A stretch of DNA of 64,000 nt from assembly GCF_004364125.1 (NCBI RefSeq), contig NZ_SNZV01000004.1:186001-250000 (forward strand), in the 5' to 3' direction. Within the stretch, counting starts at the first letter, position 1, and each line of letters opens with the position of its first letter. The position numbers and the translations under genes were made by a program. This document shows, piece by piece, positions 9,048 through 17,780 of the stretch. Source of the stretch: Sphingobacterium paludis (GTDB taxonomy: Bacteria; Bacteroidota; Bacteroidia; Sphingobacteriales; Sphingobacteriaceae). The notes under the pieces were generated by a model. That model was given only the letters and a program-made list of their open reading frames with translations, was not told the DNA's origin and did not search any database.

Positions 9048-10913
9048 TTATGGCTGTACGTAACTGTTGTTAGACGATTCAATATCCGCTAACCGCTGCG
9101 ATGGATCAATTTCAACCTTCGCCACTTTCTTTTCCAATTTTAAGCTGTAGGTTGGTTTAGTCCAAAACCAATCCTCAAGCACCGTACGTTTCACACCTTC
9201 ATATATGCTGAAGCTTTCAGCAGGTTTTTCGCCACGCATTTCGCGTAGCGGGATATAAAAAAGTTCTTTTGTTCCATCCGCGTAATGCACCAAAAGATCA
9301 ATCGGCATAGCAAAATTTGATTTGTTGCTGATCAGGATCTCTTGATCATTTACACTGCTCACGGCGTAGTCAATGGTCCGCGTGGTGTTGATAAACAGAT
9401 TAAAATACCATTTTAAATTAATGCCTGAAACCTCTTCTGCGATCCGTTTAAAATCGTTAGGCGTAGGGTTTTTAAGCTTCCACACATCGTAGAATCTGAG
9501 GAAAGTCTTTTCCAGATTTTCTTTGCCAATGATATAACCGAGCTGTTCGGCGAGCACCTGGCCTTTATTATACGCCTCATTGCTATAGGCGTAATTCGTA
9601 TTATAATAATCGGCAAGCAAGCTCATGGGTTCTTCTTTGCCCGAAAGAGCCAGCTTATAGTAGGCTCTATAGGCATCAATAACCGGGTTGGTTTCCAACG
9701 CTCCCTTTTTTTCAAACAATTGCTGGAAGGCAAGCTCTTGGACATAGCTTGTAAAACCCTCGTCAAACCATTCGTCGACCGTTTCATTTATACCGAATAG
9801 GTGCTGGTACCAAGAGTGAGCCGCTTCGTGGAAGATAACACCCACCAAGCTTTTTATATTTCGTCCGCCAGTCACAAGTGTTGCGGTGCCGTATTCCATA
9901 CCACCATCACCGCCTTGCACGATGCTGTAGGTTGGCCACGGGTAAGCGCCAAAATGGGCTGATGTGTAATCAAAAAATTCAGTAGCCAGGGATAGTGCTG
10001 TCTTCCAGTTGTCTTTTACTTCTTTAGTGCTTGGCAGAAAAACTGTATAAATCGTCACGCTGCCTTTGCTTCTTGCTGAGTCAACGGTAAATTTGGGGTC
10101 GGCAGCCCAAACAAAGTCATGAATGTTTTCAGCTTTGAAATGCCAAGTTGCTTTACCATTTTTTGAGGCCACTTTGGCCTTTTTATCATAACCTTTAACA
10201 GCCAATGGATTTTGCAATTTGCCTGAACCGCCGATGACGTAATCTTTATTTAGGTGGATGGTCACGTCGAAATTGCCAAAAGGCGCAACGAATTCCCGGG
10301 CGATATACTCGTCGAGATGCCATCCGAAGTCGTCAAAGTGCGCCATTTTAGGGTACCATTGCGCCATCGACAGCGCGACACCCTCCTTGGAGTTCCGTCC
10401 GCTGCGGCGGATTTGCTCTGGCACCTGCGCCGTCCACTGCATTTCGAAACGTGCAGTACTTCCAGCCTCGATGGCCTGTGGAAGGTCTACCACCAGCAAT
10501 GTACCGTCTATTTTATACGTTGCTGCTTTCCCGTTCACCGTAAGTGCATCCACTTTTTGATACCCAATTTGGTCGGGCGTTAGGGTAGCAATACGACTTT
10601 GATAATTAGGCTTTTCTTTCGTTCCCAGGTTTGTGGCCATCCGCGCGTCGGGATCGCTGATATTGGCTAGACGATAATCCATCATACTGCCGGGCTGGAA
10701 AGCGTTAAAATATAAATGGAAATATACTTTAGATAGTGCCTGATTTGAGTTGTTGCTATAATCTAAGGTCATTTTACCTTGATACTGATAGTTTTTTTCA
10801 TCAACATCAATGTCCATTTTGTAGTCCACTGCCTGTTGCCAATAACCTGCTCGTTGCGCAAAAAGCAGGATGTTGAAAAGCATAAAAAAAGCGAGTGTAA
10901 ATAGTTTTCTCAT
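9048..10913 (-). CDS. M1-family zinc metallopeptidase (aminopeptidase), exported
   Basis: The 621-residue product starts with a signal peptide (MRKLFTLAFFMLFNILLFAQ) and has an N-terminal beta domain (about 25-260), then a gluzincin catalytic domain. Zinc and catalytic residues are visible in VIFHEAAHSWYQHLF (HExxH) and, 18 residues on, the third ligand in DEWFDEGFTSY. The substrate-binding motif reads GGMEYGT, where classical M1 enzymes have GxMEN. A C-terminal helical and beta segment follows. It should remove amino acids from peptides in the periplasm or at the outer membrane. It starts 11 bases after the stop of a small membrane protein gene and is probably cotranscribed with it. A strong terminator lies just downstream (8970-9016). 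Confidence 0.93.
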   Translation of the reverse strand: MRKLFTLAFFMLFNILLFAQRAGYWQQAVDYKMDIDVDEKNYQYQGKMTLDYSNNSNQALSKVYFHLYFNAFQPGSMMDYRLANISDPDARMATNLGTKEKPNYQSRIATLTPDQIGYQKVDALTVNGKAATYKIDGTLLVVDLPQAIEAGSTARFEMQWTAQVPEQIRRSGRNSKEGVALSMAQWYPKMAHFDDFGWHLDEYIAREFVAPFGNFDVTIHLNKDYVIGGSGKLQNPLAVKGYDKKAKVASKNGKATWHFKAENIHDFVWAADPKFTVDSARSKGSVTIYTVFLPSTKEVKDNWKTALSLATEFFDYTSAHFGAYPWPTYSIVQGGDGGMEYGTATLVTGGRNIKSLVGVIFHEAAHSWYQHLFGINETVDEWFDEGFTSYVQELAFQQLFEKKGALETNPVIDAYRAYYKLALSGKEEPMSLLADYYNTNYAYSNEAYNKGQVLAEQLGYIIGKENLEKTFLRFYDVWKLKNPTPNDFKRIAEEVSGINLKWYFNLFINTTRTIDYAVSSVNDQEILISNKSNFAMPIDLLVHYADGTKELFYIPLREMRGEKPAESFSIYEGVKRTVLEDWFWTKPTYSLKLEKKVAKVEIDPSQRLADIESSNNSYVQP

Positions 10914-10924
10914 GGGTTTTGGTT

Positions 10925-11365
10925 TTACATATAATAGTATTCGACGCCTCGTTGTTTTAACAGATGTATAAGGGCGTTTAGGTCATCGTCTTTTTGGAAT
11001 AGTTTATTTCGCCAATAACGTTTAGGCTGTCGTTTGTTCTTGGTAAAGATCATAATCAGGTTGCCACCTGAACGTGGCAGGTTCCGCAAATATTTGATAT
11101 CGGCCAGCAACAACGTATCCAGCTTCCTGTCATGAAAGTGGATGGCAATCTCGCTATCTGTCACTGTCCACTGCGAGTCGTTGCGGCTCCATTTTATACT
11201 GAGCAGGAGTAAAAGTGGTAGACTGCATAATACAATCAGTATTTTAGGTACTTCTTGAAGAGGAAGTCTCGAGACTATTGCCGTCACGATGCATACCTCG
11301 ATTAAAAGAAGGATCATGTATTTTCCACGGTGCAGGGTGGCAATGTGGAACGTCTTTTCGCTCAT
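10925..11365 (-). CDS. Small membrane protein of unknown function, PH-like
   Basis: I do not recognise this protein. With the start at 11365 (MSEKTFHIATLHRGKYM) it has 146 residues; the frame can also begin at 11413, but that adds an unnatural SYFWF stretch. There are two hydrophobic segments (about residues 17-35 and 42-55), then a soluble domain WTVTDSEIAIHFHDRKLDTL...LRNLPRSGGNLIMIFTKNK that alternates like a PH-type bacterial domain. A TATTTTTG box sits at 11377-11370 on the minus strand, directly before this ATG; its closeness makes the exact start uncertain. The gene is followed after 11 bases by the M1 peptidase and likely shares its transcript. Confidence 0.7.
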   Translation of the reverse strand: MSEKTFHIATLHRGKYMILLLIEVCIVTAIVSRLPLQEVPKILIVLCSLPLLLLLSIKWSRNDSQWTVTDSEIAIHFHDRKLDTLLLADIKYLRNLPRSGGNLIMIFTKNKRQPKRYWRNKLFQKDDDLNALIHLLKQRGVEYYYM

Positions 11366-11479
11366 GAACCAAAAATAAGAAAGAGCAATCATATTTTGCT
11401 CTTTTCTCTGCATATCACAATATCTTTACGGATGAATGCCGTTTGGTTCGAGATAAATCATCGCGCACAATACGCCCTA

Positions 11480-12334
11480 TTAAAAGTAAAAAAACTTCGC
11501 TGGATTTAGTTTCTTGTTATGCTGTGTTACTTCGTAATGGAGGTGTGGGCCAGTGCTTCTTCCAGTGCTACCTAACAGACCGACAATTTCTCCGGCTTCG
11601 ATGGCTTCTCCACGTTTGACCCGGGTTCTGGTAAGGTGGGCATAGCGTGTCTCATAACCATGGTTATGTTGTACCATAACCACATAGCCGTAGTCGCCTT
11701 TGTAGCCCGCAAATACCACTTTGCCTTTAGCCGTAGCTCGTACGGGATCGCCAACCCGTCCTTTAAGATCTACACCCGCGTGCATTTCGCGGCCTCTATT
11801 GGTAAAAGGGTTTCGCCGGTAACCAAATGCAGAGGTAATACGACCGGGGTGGGGCACGCCAAAGGGCATACCATCCAATTTTGTTTCTAAGTTTTTGAGT
11901 TGCTTTTTATAGAAAAGAGACAGTTCCACAAGATCCTCATCATCATTCTCAACGGGTCCCCCTGCATTTTTTAGTCGGATTTCTTTTAGACCTCGCGTCC
12001 GCATTTTCTTATTGATGCGCTCCAAGGTACTATCGATAGAATGGAAAGATCTTTTCATTTCTTCGGTCGTCACCTGGCTGTTAAAACCCTCTTTTTCCAA
12101 CTGTCTTTTCTGTTCATTCAGGAAGTCTATTTTTTTATTGTAGGCCAATGTGTATTTTTCGGAAGTCTGCTGCTTAACCACATAAGCAACCGAAAAAACG
12201 GTCACAGCGACTAAAGCAACTAGAAATCCTACTATTTTTTTCCAATGTGTAATGATCAAGGTAGGCACTTGCACTCTTTTCGTAGATGTGCCGTCCGTTT
12301 CCACGAAAAGTACAGCGGTTTTTTTCTTTAGCAT
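11480..12334 (-). CDS. M23-family peptidoglycan endopeptidase, membrane anchored
   Basis: The ATG at 12334 (MLKKKTAVLF) is preferred over the frame start at 12373, because 12373 falls inside a good minus-strand promoter box. The 284-residue product has one membrane segment (about 30-52), a coiled-coil region rich in K, E and Q, and a C-terminal LytM/M23 domain. Zinc ligands are visible in REMHAGVDLKG (HxxxD) and GPHLHYEV (HxH). HPGRITSAFGYRRNPF is the usual domain entry. These enzymes cut peptide cross-links in peptidoglycan, or act as activators of amidases; all metal ligands are present here, so an active enzyme is likely. It is transcribed alone and divergently from mutY. Confidence 0.92.
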   Translation of the reverse strand: MLKKKTAVLFVETDGTSTKRVQVPTLIITHWKKIVGFLVALVAVTVFSVAYVVKQQTSEKYTLAYNKKIDFLNEQKRQLEKEGFNSQVTTEEMKRSFHSIDSTLERINKKMRTRGLKEIRLKNAGGPVENDDEDLVELSLFYKKQLKNLETKLDGMPFGVPHPGRITSAFGYRRNPFTNRGREMHAGVDLKGRVGDPVRATAKGKVVFAGYKGDYGYVVMVQHNHGYETRYAHLTRTRVKRGEAIEAGEIVGLLGSTGRSTGPHLHYEVTQHNKKLNPAKFFYF

Positions 12335-12372
12335 AGCGTCAATAACAAAAACTGTTTTAATAATACGGAGCA

Positions 12373-12404
12373 CAAAGGTACCCGATCAAGTGCTTTATGT
12401 TCAA
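12373..12404 (-). promoter_or_regulatory. Bacteroidota-type promoter of the M23 gene
   Basis: On the minus strand TTG at 12404-12402 is followed after 21 bases by TACCTTTG at 12380-12373, matching the -33 TTG and -7 TAnnTTTG pattern of Bacteroidota sigma-A. Transcription would start near 12367, giving a leader of about 30 bases before the ATG at 12334. Confidence 0.7.
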
Positions 12405-12468
12405 TATTTTACATTTTTTAACATTTAGACCCCCTGTTTTTATTGTAAAAAAATAAGCAACTTTGTGC

Positions 12469-13536
12469 ATGTCGTTTGCAGTGAAATTGATGAATTGGTA
12501 CCGTGAGAATGGACGCGATTTACCCTGGAGAAATACCCAAAACCCTTATGTTATCTGGCTTTCCGAGATTATTCTACAGCAGACCCGCGTGGAGCAGGGG
12601 ATGCCCTATTTTCATCGGTTTTTGGAGGCTTTTCCAATTGTAACAAAATTCGCTGCCGCAGAGGAAGAAGAGATCCTTCGATTGTGGCAGGGTTTAGGCT
12701 ATTATTCACGTGCCAGAAATATGCATAAAGCGGCGAAAATGGTTGTAGATGAATATGGGGGGCAATTTCCCACGAGTTATGCGGAAGTCATTCGGTTAGC
12801 GGGCGTCGGCGAATATACGGCAGCTGCAATTTCTTCGTTTTCCGCTAACGAAGCAAAAGCCGTCGTAGACGGAAATGTATATCGCGTGTTGTCGCGATAC
12901 TTCGGTATCGACGAGCCAATTAATGGCTCCAAAGGGAAAAAAGTATTCGCGGAAATTGCGGGAGAAATGCTGGATTTGGATAATGCTGCGACCTATAACC
13001 AAGCCATCATGGATTTTGGAGCATTGCAGTGCAAACCTAAAAGTCCGCGCTGCGAAACTTGCATATTCCAATTGGAATGTGTCGCTAATCGAGCGGGAAT
13101 TGTGGATAAGCTTCCTGTGAAATTAAAGGGCCGAGCCAGCAAAAACCGATATTTCCACTATTTCATTGTACAGAGCGATGACCGCATATTGATGTCAAAA
13201 AGAGGGGAGACAGATGTTTGGGCCAATTTGTACGAATTTCCGCTGATTGAAACAGAGCAGGATTTTATGCTGGAAGAGCTTGCGCAAACACCGCTATTTT
13301 CGGAATATTTTGAGGAGACCGCTCGATTTACTCCATTGGGCAATATGACGAAGCATATTTTGAGCCATCAAAATATTTACGCCCGGTTTTATTTGCTGCA
13401 AGATGCCCAATCCCTGCGCACTAAAAAAAGCAATTGGAATTATTTTTTTGTAGAAAAAATCGATACATTAGCTAAACATAAACTTATATTTTCTTTTCTT
13501 GAGAAGAATAAACAGCTAATTAATCCTAAATTTTAA
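12469..13536 (+). CDS. mutY: Adenine DNA glycosylase MutY
   Basis: MutY removes adenine opposite 8-oxoguanine. The N-terminal helical domain shows NGRDLPWRNTQNPYVIWLSE, where the LSE motif carries the catalytic glutamate and is followed by ILQQTRV. The helix-hairpin-helix reads LAGVGEYTAAAISSF and is followed by VVDGNVYR with the catalytic aspartate. Four cysteines in CKPKSPRCETCIFQLEC bind the 4Fe-4S cluster. The C-terminal NUDIX-like domain (about 230-350) recognises 8-oxoG. A TTG at 12463 lies inside a promoter-like CAACTTTG box, so I start at the ATG 12469; an ATG at 12490 (MNWYREN) is also possible. ssb follows after 2 bases. Confidence 0.96.
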   Translation: MSFAVKLMNWYRENGRDLPWRNTQNPYVIWLSEIILQQTRVEQGMPYFHRFLEAFPIVTKFAAAEEEEILRLWQGLGYYSRARNMHKAAKMVVDEYGGQFPTSYAEVIRLAGVGEYTAAAISSFSANEAKAVVDGNVYRVLSRYFGIDEPINGSKGKKVFAEIAGEMLDLDNAATYNQAIMDFGALQCKPKSPRCETCIFQLECVANRAGIVDKLPVKLKGRASKNRYFHYFIVQSDDRILMSKRGETDVWANLYEFPLIETEQDFMLEELAQTPLFSEYFEETARFTPLGNMTKHILSHQNIYARFYLLQDAQSLRTKKSNWNYFFVEKIDTLAKHKLIFSFLEKNKQLINPKF

Positions 13537-13538
13537 CT

Positions 13539-13985
13539 ATGGCAAGTGTTAACAAAGTAATTTTGGTTGGGCATTTGGGCAAAGACCCTGAAGTACGATA
13601 TCTAGAAGGTAATATCACCGTTTGCAGTTTTCCATTAGCCACCTCAGAAACCTATACCAAAGATGGTGTCCGGATGCAACATACGGAATGGCATAATATT
13701 GTGATGTGGCGTAATCTAGGCGAGATGGCCGTTAAATACCTAAAAAAAGGTAAGCTTGTTTACATTGAAGGCCGTTTACGCACGCGAAACTATGAGGACA
13801 AGGAAGGGACAAGGCGCTTCGTTACCGAAATCGTGGGCGAAAGCTTCAAATTACTCGGAAGACCATCTGATTTTGGCCAAGCTACCAAAAGTACAAATGC
13901 GGAAAATGCAACCGAAGAGGTGGAAAAGGAGCAGGAAGTCGATTTTACGGAAACGGATAATGACACCGATGGATTACCCTTTTAA
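13539..13985 (+). CDS. ssb: Single-stranded DNA-binding protein
   Basis: This 148-residue protein has the OB-fold of bacterial SSB: MASVNKVILVGHLGKDPEVR at the start, then HTEWHNIVMW and GKLVYIEGRLRTRNYEDKEG. An acidic flexible tail ends DTDGLPF, the conserved tip that recruits partner repair proteins. It coats single-stranded DNA in replication and repair. It begins 2 bases after mutY, so the two DNA-maintenance genes are translationally close and cotranscribed. In many relatives gldE follows ssb; here pheS does, with its own promoter box. Confidence 0.96.
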   Translation: MASVNKVILVGHLGKDPEVRYLEGNITVCSFPLATSETYTKDGVRMQHTEWHNIVMWRNLGEMAVKYLKKGKLVYIEGRLRTRNYEDKEGTRRFVTEIVGESFKLLGRPSDFGQATKSTNAENATEEVEKEQEVDFTETDNDTDGLPF

Positions 13986-14052
13986 TAGGACTACGCTTTA
14001 GATTCTCACTGAAAATAAAGGCTGCTTGGGCATAAGTTTTAATATTTTGCCG

Positions 14053-14060
14053 TATCTTTG
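14053..14060 (+). promoter_or_regulatory. -7 box TATCTTTG directly before pheS
   Basis: TATCTTTG matches TAnnTTTG and ends 6 bases before the pheS ATG (14067). Transcription would therefore begin at or next to the start codon. The nearest upstream TTG (14026-14028) is 24 bases away, slightly long for a -33 element. Confidence 0.6.
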
Positions 14061-14066
14061 GACACT

Positions 14067-15104
14067 ATGTTGCAGGACAAAATTAAGCAGTATTCAGAAG
14101 AGATCAGTCAATTCACGCCGACATCGGCTGCTGATGTGGAACAATTTCGGTTAAAATTTCTCGTGTCTAAAGGACTCGTTAAGGCGCTTTTCGACGAATT
14201 CAAGTCTGTTGGCCCTGAAGAGAAACGGACCTTGGGCAAGGTTTTAAACGAGTTTAAGCAGCTTGCCGAGCAGACGTTTACAGATGCACAAACGAAATTT
14301 TCCGGAACATCGGATAAACAGGCAAAAAATGAGGGCGATCTTACCTTACCTGGAGAAGGCTTTCAACTAGGTTCACGTCATCCGTTGTCGTTAGTACGCA
14401 AAGAGATAGTCGAAATCTTTAAAAAGTTGGGATTTATTGTAGCGGAAGGCCCAGAGATTGAAGACGACTGGCATAACTTTTCTGCGCTTAATTTTCCGCC
14501 AGAACATCCCGCCAGGGATATGCAAGATACTTTTTTTGTCGAGAAAAAGGATGGCAACGATATTGCGCTGCGCACGCATACCTCATCGGTACAGGTGCGC
14601 TTAATGGAGATGGGTAAGCCACCATTTCGAGCAATTATGCCCGGTCGCGTGTATCGTAACGAAGCCATATCGGCAAGAGCACACTGCTTTTTTCATCAGG
14701 TAGAAGGTTTGTATGTCGATGAGCATGTATCTTTCGCCGATTTAAAGCAAACCCTTTTCCATTTCGTACAAGAATTATATGGTGAGGGTACAAAGGTGCG
14801 CTTTCGCCCGTCTTATTTTCCATTTACCGAACCATCTGCCGAAATGGATATCTCATGTACAATATGTAAGGGCGATGGGTGCCAGCTCTGTAAATACTCC
14901 GGGTGGGTAGAAATTTTGGGCTGTGGTATGGTGGATCCAAATGTTTTGGAAAACTGCGGTATCGATAGCAAGAAATATGCAGGCTTTGCGTTTGGTATGG
15001 GCATTGAGCGAATCACAAATTTGAAATATGAAATTCGCGATTTGCGGCTATTCTCCGAAAACGATGTGAAGTTCCTGTCACAATTCGAAACAGAGATTAT
15101 TTAA
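14067..15104 (+). CDS. pheS: Phenylalanyl-tRNA synthetase alpha subunit
   Basis: PheS charges tRNA-Phe together with PheT, which is not in this window. The 345-residue product has the N-terminal coiled coil (about 1-90) and the class II catalytic core. Visible motifs are HPLSLVRKEIVEIFKKLGF, GPEIEDDWHNFSALNFP, HPARDMQDTF, LRTHTSSVQVR, and RVYRNEAISARAHCFFHQ. Motif 3 is FAFGMGIERITNLKY. A zinc-finger-like CTICKGDGCQLC insertion is visible. A TTG at 14058 overlaps the TATCTTTG promoter box, so the ATG at 14067 (MLQDKIKQYSEEI) is taken as the start. It appears to be transcribed alone. Confidence 0.96.
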   Translation: MLQDKIKQYSEEISQFTPTSAADVEQFRLKFLVSKGLVKALFDEFKSVGPEEKRTLGKVLNEFKQLAEQTFTDAQTKFSGTSDKQAKNEGDLTLPGEGFQLGSRHPLSLVRKEIVEIFKKLGFIVAEGPEIEDDWHNFSALNFPPEHPARDMQDTFFVEKKDGNDIALRTHTSSVQVRLMEMGKPPFRAIMPGRVYRNEAISARAHCFFHQVEGLYVDEHVSFADLKQTLFHFVQELYGEGTKVRFRPSYFPFTEPSAEMDISCTICKGDGCQLCKYSGWVEILGCGMVDPNVLENCGIDSKKYAGFAFGMGIERITNLKYEIRDLRLFSENDVKFLSQFETEII

Positions 15105-15354
15105 AATATGGTTAGAGGACCCCATTACACTACCGTTTTCACCCCTTTCCCACCAAGACTGTGTTGCGTGACAAATTGCTGTGATCAGGTTCCGAAACAA
15201 ACTTGTGCGACCACCATCAATCAAGCCGACACTTTCGGTGTTTTCGCTGTAGAACGGCGACCGGAGGGCGATACCCGAACATGGGCAAACGTTCTGTTAA
15301 AGCCATATGTGTTCCGGGAAGGCGATTATCTACTTTGCATACAAAACTACCTGC

Positions 15355-15930
15355 ATGGAGTCGGATAAGGTCATATTGTCAATAAAAAAATCGGCTCGTG
15401 AGCTCTTCAGACGCTATGGCTATAACAAAACCAGTGTGAATGAGCTTGCCAAACATTCAAAAATAGCGAAGGCCACGTTTTATAAACATTTCTCCAGTAA
15501 AGAACTGATCTTGCATGAGGTCTTGATGGATTATATCCGGGAAAATGTGCAGGATATTCTCGATAAGAATGTGCGGGAAAAAGATCTATCTACGTTTTTG
15601 GCCAACACAATTCTTCGGGTAAGTCGCGTCACTTACACCGTCTGTAACGAATTTGTAGGCTGGGAGTTTATTCGTGAATCGGCCAATGCACAGGAATACC
15701 TGAAAACCCTGTCGGACGACTTGGAATTTCTTCTTCTCAGTTCCTTTATCCAAAATGAAACGATAGGGCAAACCGTGCCCGAAGAACGCTTAACGTTCCT
15801 CATTAAATCCAGCAAAAACATTGTTTTTTCCTTTGCTTTTACAGCGGTTACAGAGGCTGACGTACGTAAAAATTTCATCTCGTTCCAAAAGGAAATTTTG
15901 CCATATCTTGTACAGGCCACATTGATGTAA
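15355..15930 (+). CDS. TetR/AcrR-family transcriptional regulator
   Basis: The 191-residue protein has an N-terminal TetR DNA-binding domain: KKSARELFRRYGYNKTSVNE, then LAKHSKIAKATFYKHFSSKE, the classic helix-turn-helix with TFYKHF. The rest (about 60-190) is all helical and should hold the ligand pocket and dimer interface. The ATG at 15355 (MESDKVILS) is chosen over 15307, because the upstream residues look non-coding. The near palindrome TTTGCATACAAA lies just ahead of the start and could be its own operator; this is inference. No efflux pump or target operon adjoins it, so its regulon cannot be guessed. It may control itself and distant genes. Confidence 0.88.
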   Translation: MESDKVILSIKKSARELFRRYGYNKTSVNELAKHSKIAKATFYKHFSSKELILHEVLMDYIRENVQDILDKNVREKDLSTFLANTILRVSRVTYTVCNEFVGWEFIRESANAQEYLKTLSDDLEFLLLSSFIQNETIGQTVPEERLTFLIKSSKNIVFSFAFTAVTEADVRKNFISFQKEILPYLVQATLM

Positions 15931-16205
15931 GCCGATAGGGTTTAGCACCTCTCTCCCTACTTGTCACGTATTTTCAAAACACCTTTTCCGAGTAAGTGCA
16001 GTACATTTTTCGGGATAGCGAGTTGCAATCTTTAACGATTTTACCTCGGTTTATTAGCGCCCTGCTGTTGCCCGTGATGAAAGTGGCCTGGTAGGTAAGG
16101 CGAATGTTTAAATCACCGTGCTTTTTTTCGTTTGGCGGATGCGGCATCGATCTATGCACGTATTTGATTAGCAGCGGAGCACTTTAAGGTTCAGGTAAAA
16201 AAGCG

Positions 16206-16213
16206 TACTTTTG
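16206..16213 (+). promoter_or_regulatory. -7 box TACTTTTG of rlmD
   Basis: TACTTTTG fits TAnnTTTG and ends 8 bases before the rlmD ATG, so the leader would be only a few bases. I see no TTG at the right distance upstream. Confidence 0.5.
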
Positions 16214-16221
16214 CAGCCATT

Positions 16222-17628
16222 ATGGGTAGACGAATTCCACAAGACAAAAAATTTATTGCCGATGTACATATCATAGATATTGCGGAAGAGGGCAAGGGCG
16301 TAGCCAAGCAAGAGGAAATGGTGATGTTTATTGAACAGGCTGTTCCTGGCGATATTGCTGAGGTGGAGCTACTCCGTAAGAAAAAGAATTTTGCTGAAGG
16401 AAGACTGGTTTCGTTGAAACAGGCGTCTCCCCATCGGGTGGATCCATTCTGTCCGCATTTCGGTGTTTGCGGAGGCTGTAAATGGCAACATATGAATTAC
16501 CCGGCGCAATTGCAGTTCAAACAGCAATATGTAGATAATGCGCTTCGACGTCTGGGGAAGGTTGATACCCAATCTATGGAAGATATCCTAGGATCTTCAC
16601 AAACCGAATACTACCGTAATAAATTGGAGTTCACGTTTTCTAACAAACGTTGGTTGACCTCCGTAGATCAGGAGGTTTTGCCAGAAGATATGAATGCATT
16701 GGGTTTCCATGTTCCGGGGCGTTTTGATAAAATATTAGATATCGATCATTGTTTTTTACAGCAAGATCCATCAAACGCTATTCGAAACAACGTGCGGGAC
16801 TTCGCCATTAAGAATGACATATCATTCTATGACCTGCGTGCCCATGAAGGCGTGTTGCGCAATCTCATCATTCGTACGTCTTCCACGGGCGAGATTATGC
16901 TTATCGTCGTATTTGCCTACCCTACCGAAGAGCAGGTCGAGCTGCTTATGGCGCATATTCACAATAGCTTCCCCGATTTAACATCTTTGCTTTACATCAT
17001 CAATCAAAAACGTAACGATACAATTTTCGATCAAGACATTCATCTGTTTGCCGGCCGGGATTTTATTTATGAAGAGATGGAAGGGCTAAAGTTCAAAGTG
17101 GGGCCTAAATCTTTTTACCAAACAAACTCCGCGCAAGCTTATGAGCTGTACAAAATTACGCGCGATTTTGCTGGTTTGAAAGGTGATGAACTTGTTTACG
17201 ACTTATATACAGGCGCTGGTACCATCGCCAATTTCGTTGCTAGAACGGCACGGGAAGTGGTAGGTGTCGAGTATGTGCCATCGGCCATTGAGGATGCGAA
17301 GATTAATTCGGCCCTTAACGGCATTCATAACACCAAATTTTACGCAGGCGATATGAAGGATGTACTTACCTCAGACTTTATCGCTGAGCATGGAAAGCCT
17401 GATGTGGTCATTACCGACCCTCCGCGGGCTGGCATGCATGTTGATGTTGTAAACCGTATTTTAGAAATGGAAGCCGGTAAAGTTGTTTATGTAAGCTGCA
17501 ATGCAGCGACGCAAGCACGGGATTTGGCTATATTGCAAGAGAAGTATGTCGTGGAGCGCATTAAGCCAGTCGATATGTTTCCACATACGCAGCATGTTGA
17601 AAATGTGGTTCTATTGCGTTTGAAGTAG
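16222..17628 (+). CDS. rlmD: 23S rRNA (uracil-5-)-methyltransferase RlmD/RumA family
   Basis: This SAM-dependent enzyme makes 5-methyluridine in 23S rRNA. The 468 residues comprise an N-terminal TRAM domain (about 10-70), an iron-sulfur region with FCPHFGVCGGCKWQHM plus a later Cys in DIDHCFLQQ, a central RNA-binding part, and a Rossmann methyltransferase. Visible catalytic motifs are YDLYTGAGTIANF (SAM loop), VITDPPRAGMH and VVYVSCNAATQARDL, which holds the nucleophilic cysteine. Bacteroidota often have RlmD-like and RlmCD-like paralogues, so the exact target uridine is not certain. The gene is transcribed alone from a short leader. Confidence 0.92.
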   Translation: MGRRIPQDKKFIADVHIIDIAEEGKGVAKQEEMVMFIEQAVPGDIAEVELLRKKKNFAEGRLVSLKQASPHRVDPFCPHFGVCGGCKWQHMNYPAQLQFKQQYVDNALRRLGKVDTQSMEDILGSSQTEYYRNKLEFTFSNKRWLTSVDQEVLPEDMNALGFHVPGRFDKILDIDHCFLQQDPSNAIRNNVRDFAIKNDISFYDLRAHEGVLRNLIIRTSSTGEIMLIVVFAYPTEEQVELLMAHIHNSFPDLTSLLYIINQKRNDTIFDQDIHLFAGRDFIYEEMEGLKFKVGPKSFYQTNSAQAYELYKITRDFAGLKGDELVYDLYTGAGTIANFVARTAREVVGVEYVPSAIEDAKINSALNGIHNTKFYAGDMKDVLTSDFIAEHGKPDVVITDPPRAGMHVDVVNRILEMEAGKVVYVSCNAATQARDLAILQEKYVVERIKPVDMFPHTQHVENVVLLRLK

Positions 17629-17686
17629 TTGACATATTCGACCAATTCAAAATTTGAGAAAGCAGGTGCTAAATTTTAAGGTATTC

Positions 17687-17777
17687 ACTTTTGAATTTTA
17701 ACTTCTCACTTTTGAATTGATGTTTACGACTTTTGACTTCTCACTTTTGACTTTTAACTTTCTAATTTTTACTTTTC
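17687..17777. repeat. Thirteen tandem heptanucleotides before a small gene
   Basis: From 17687 the sequence divides into 13 consecutive 7-base units without a gap: ACTTTTG, AATTTTA, ACTTCTC, ACTTTTG, AATTGAT, GTTTACG, ACTTTTG, ACTTCTC, ACTTTTG, ACTTTTA, ACTTTCT, AATTTTT, ACTTTTC. The consensus is ACTTTTG. The array ends 3 bases before the ATG at 17781 and fills most of the space between rlmD and this gene. Confidence 0.85.
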
Positions 17778-17780
17778 AAA

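Noticed and set aside
15108..15368. 86-codon open frame right after pheS
   Set aside because: Its composition (LCCVTNCCDQVP, many Cys, Thr and Arg) looks unlike a protein, and it overlaps the TetR start. I treat the 250 bases as non-coding.
15974..16159. 61-codon minus-strand frame between TetR and rlmD
   Set aside because: No family features and low-quality composition; the 291-base gap shows nothing else besides the rlmD promoter box.
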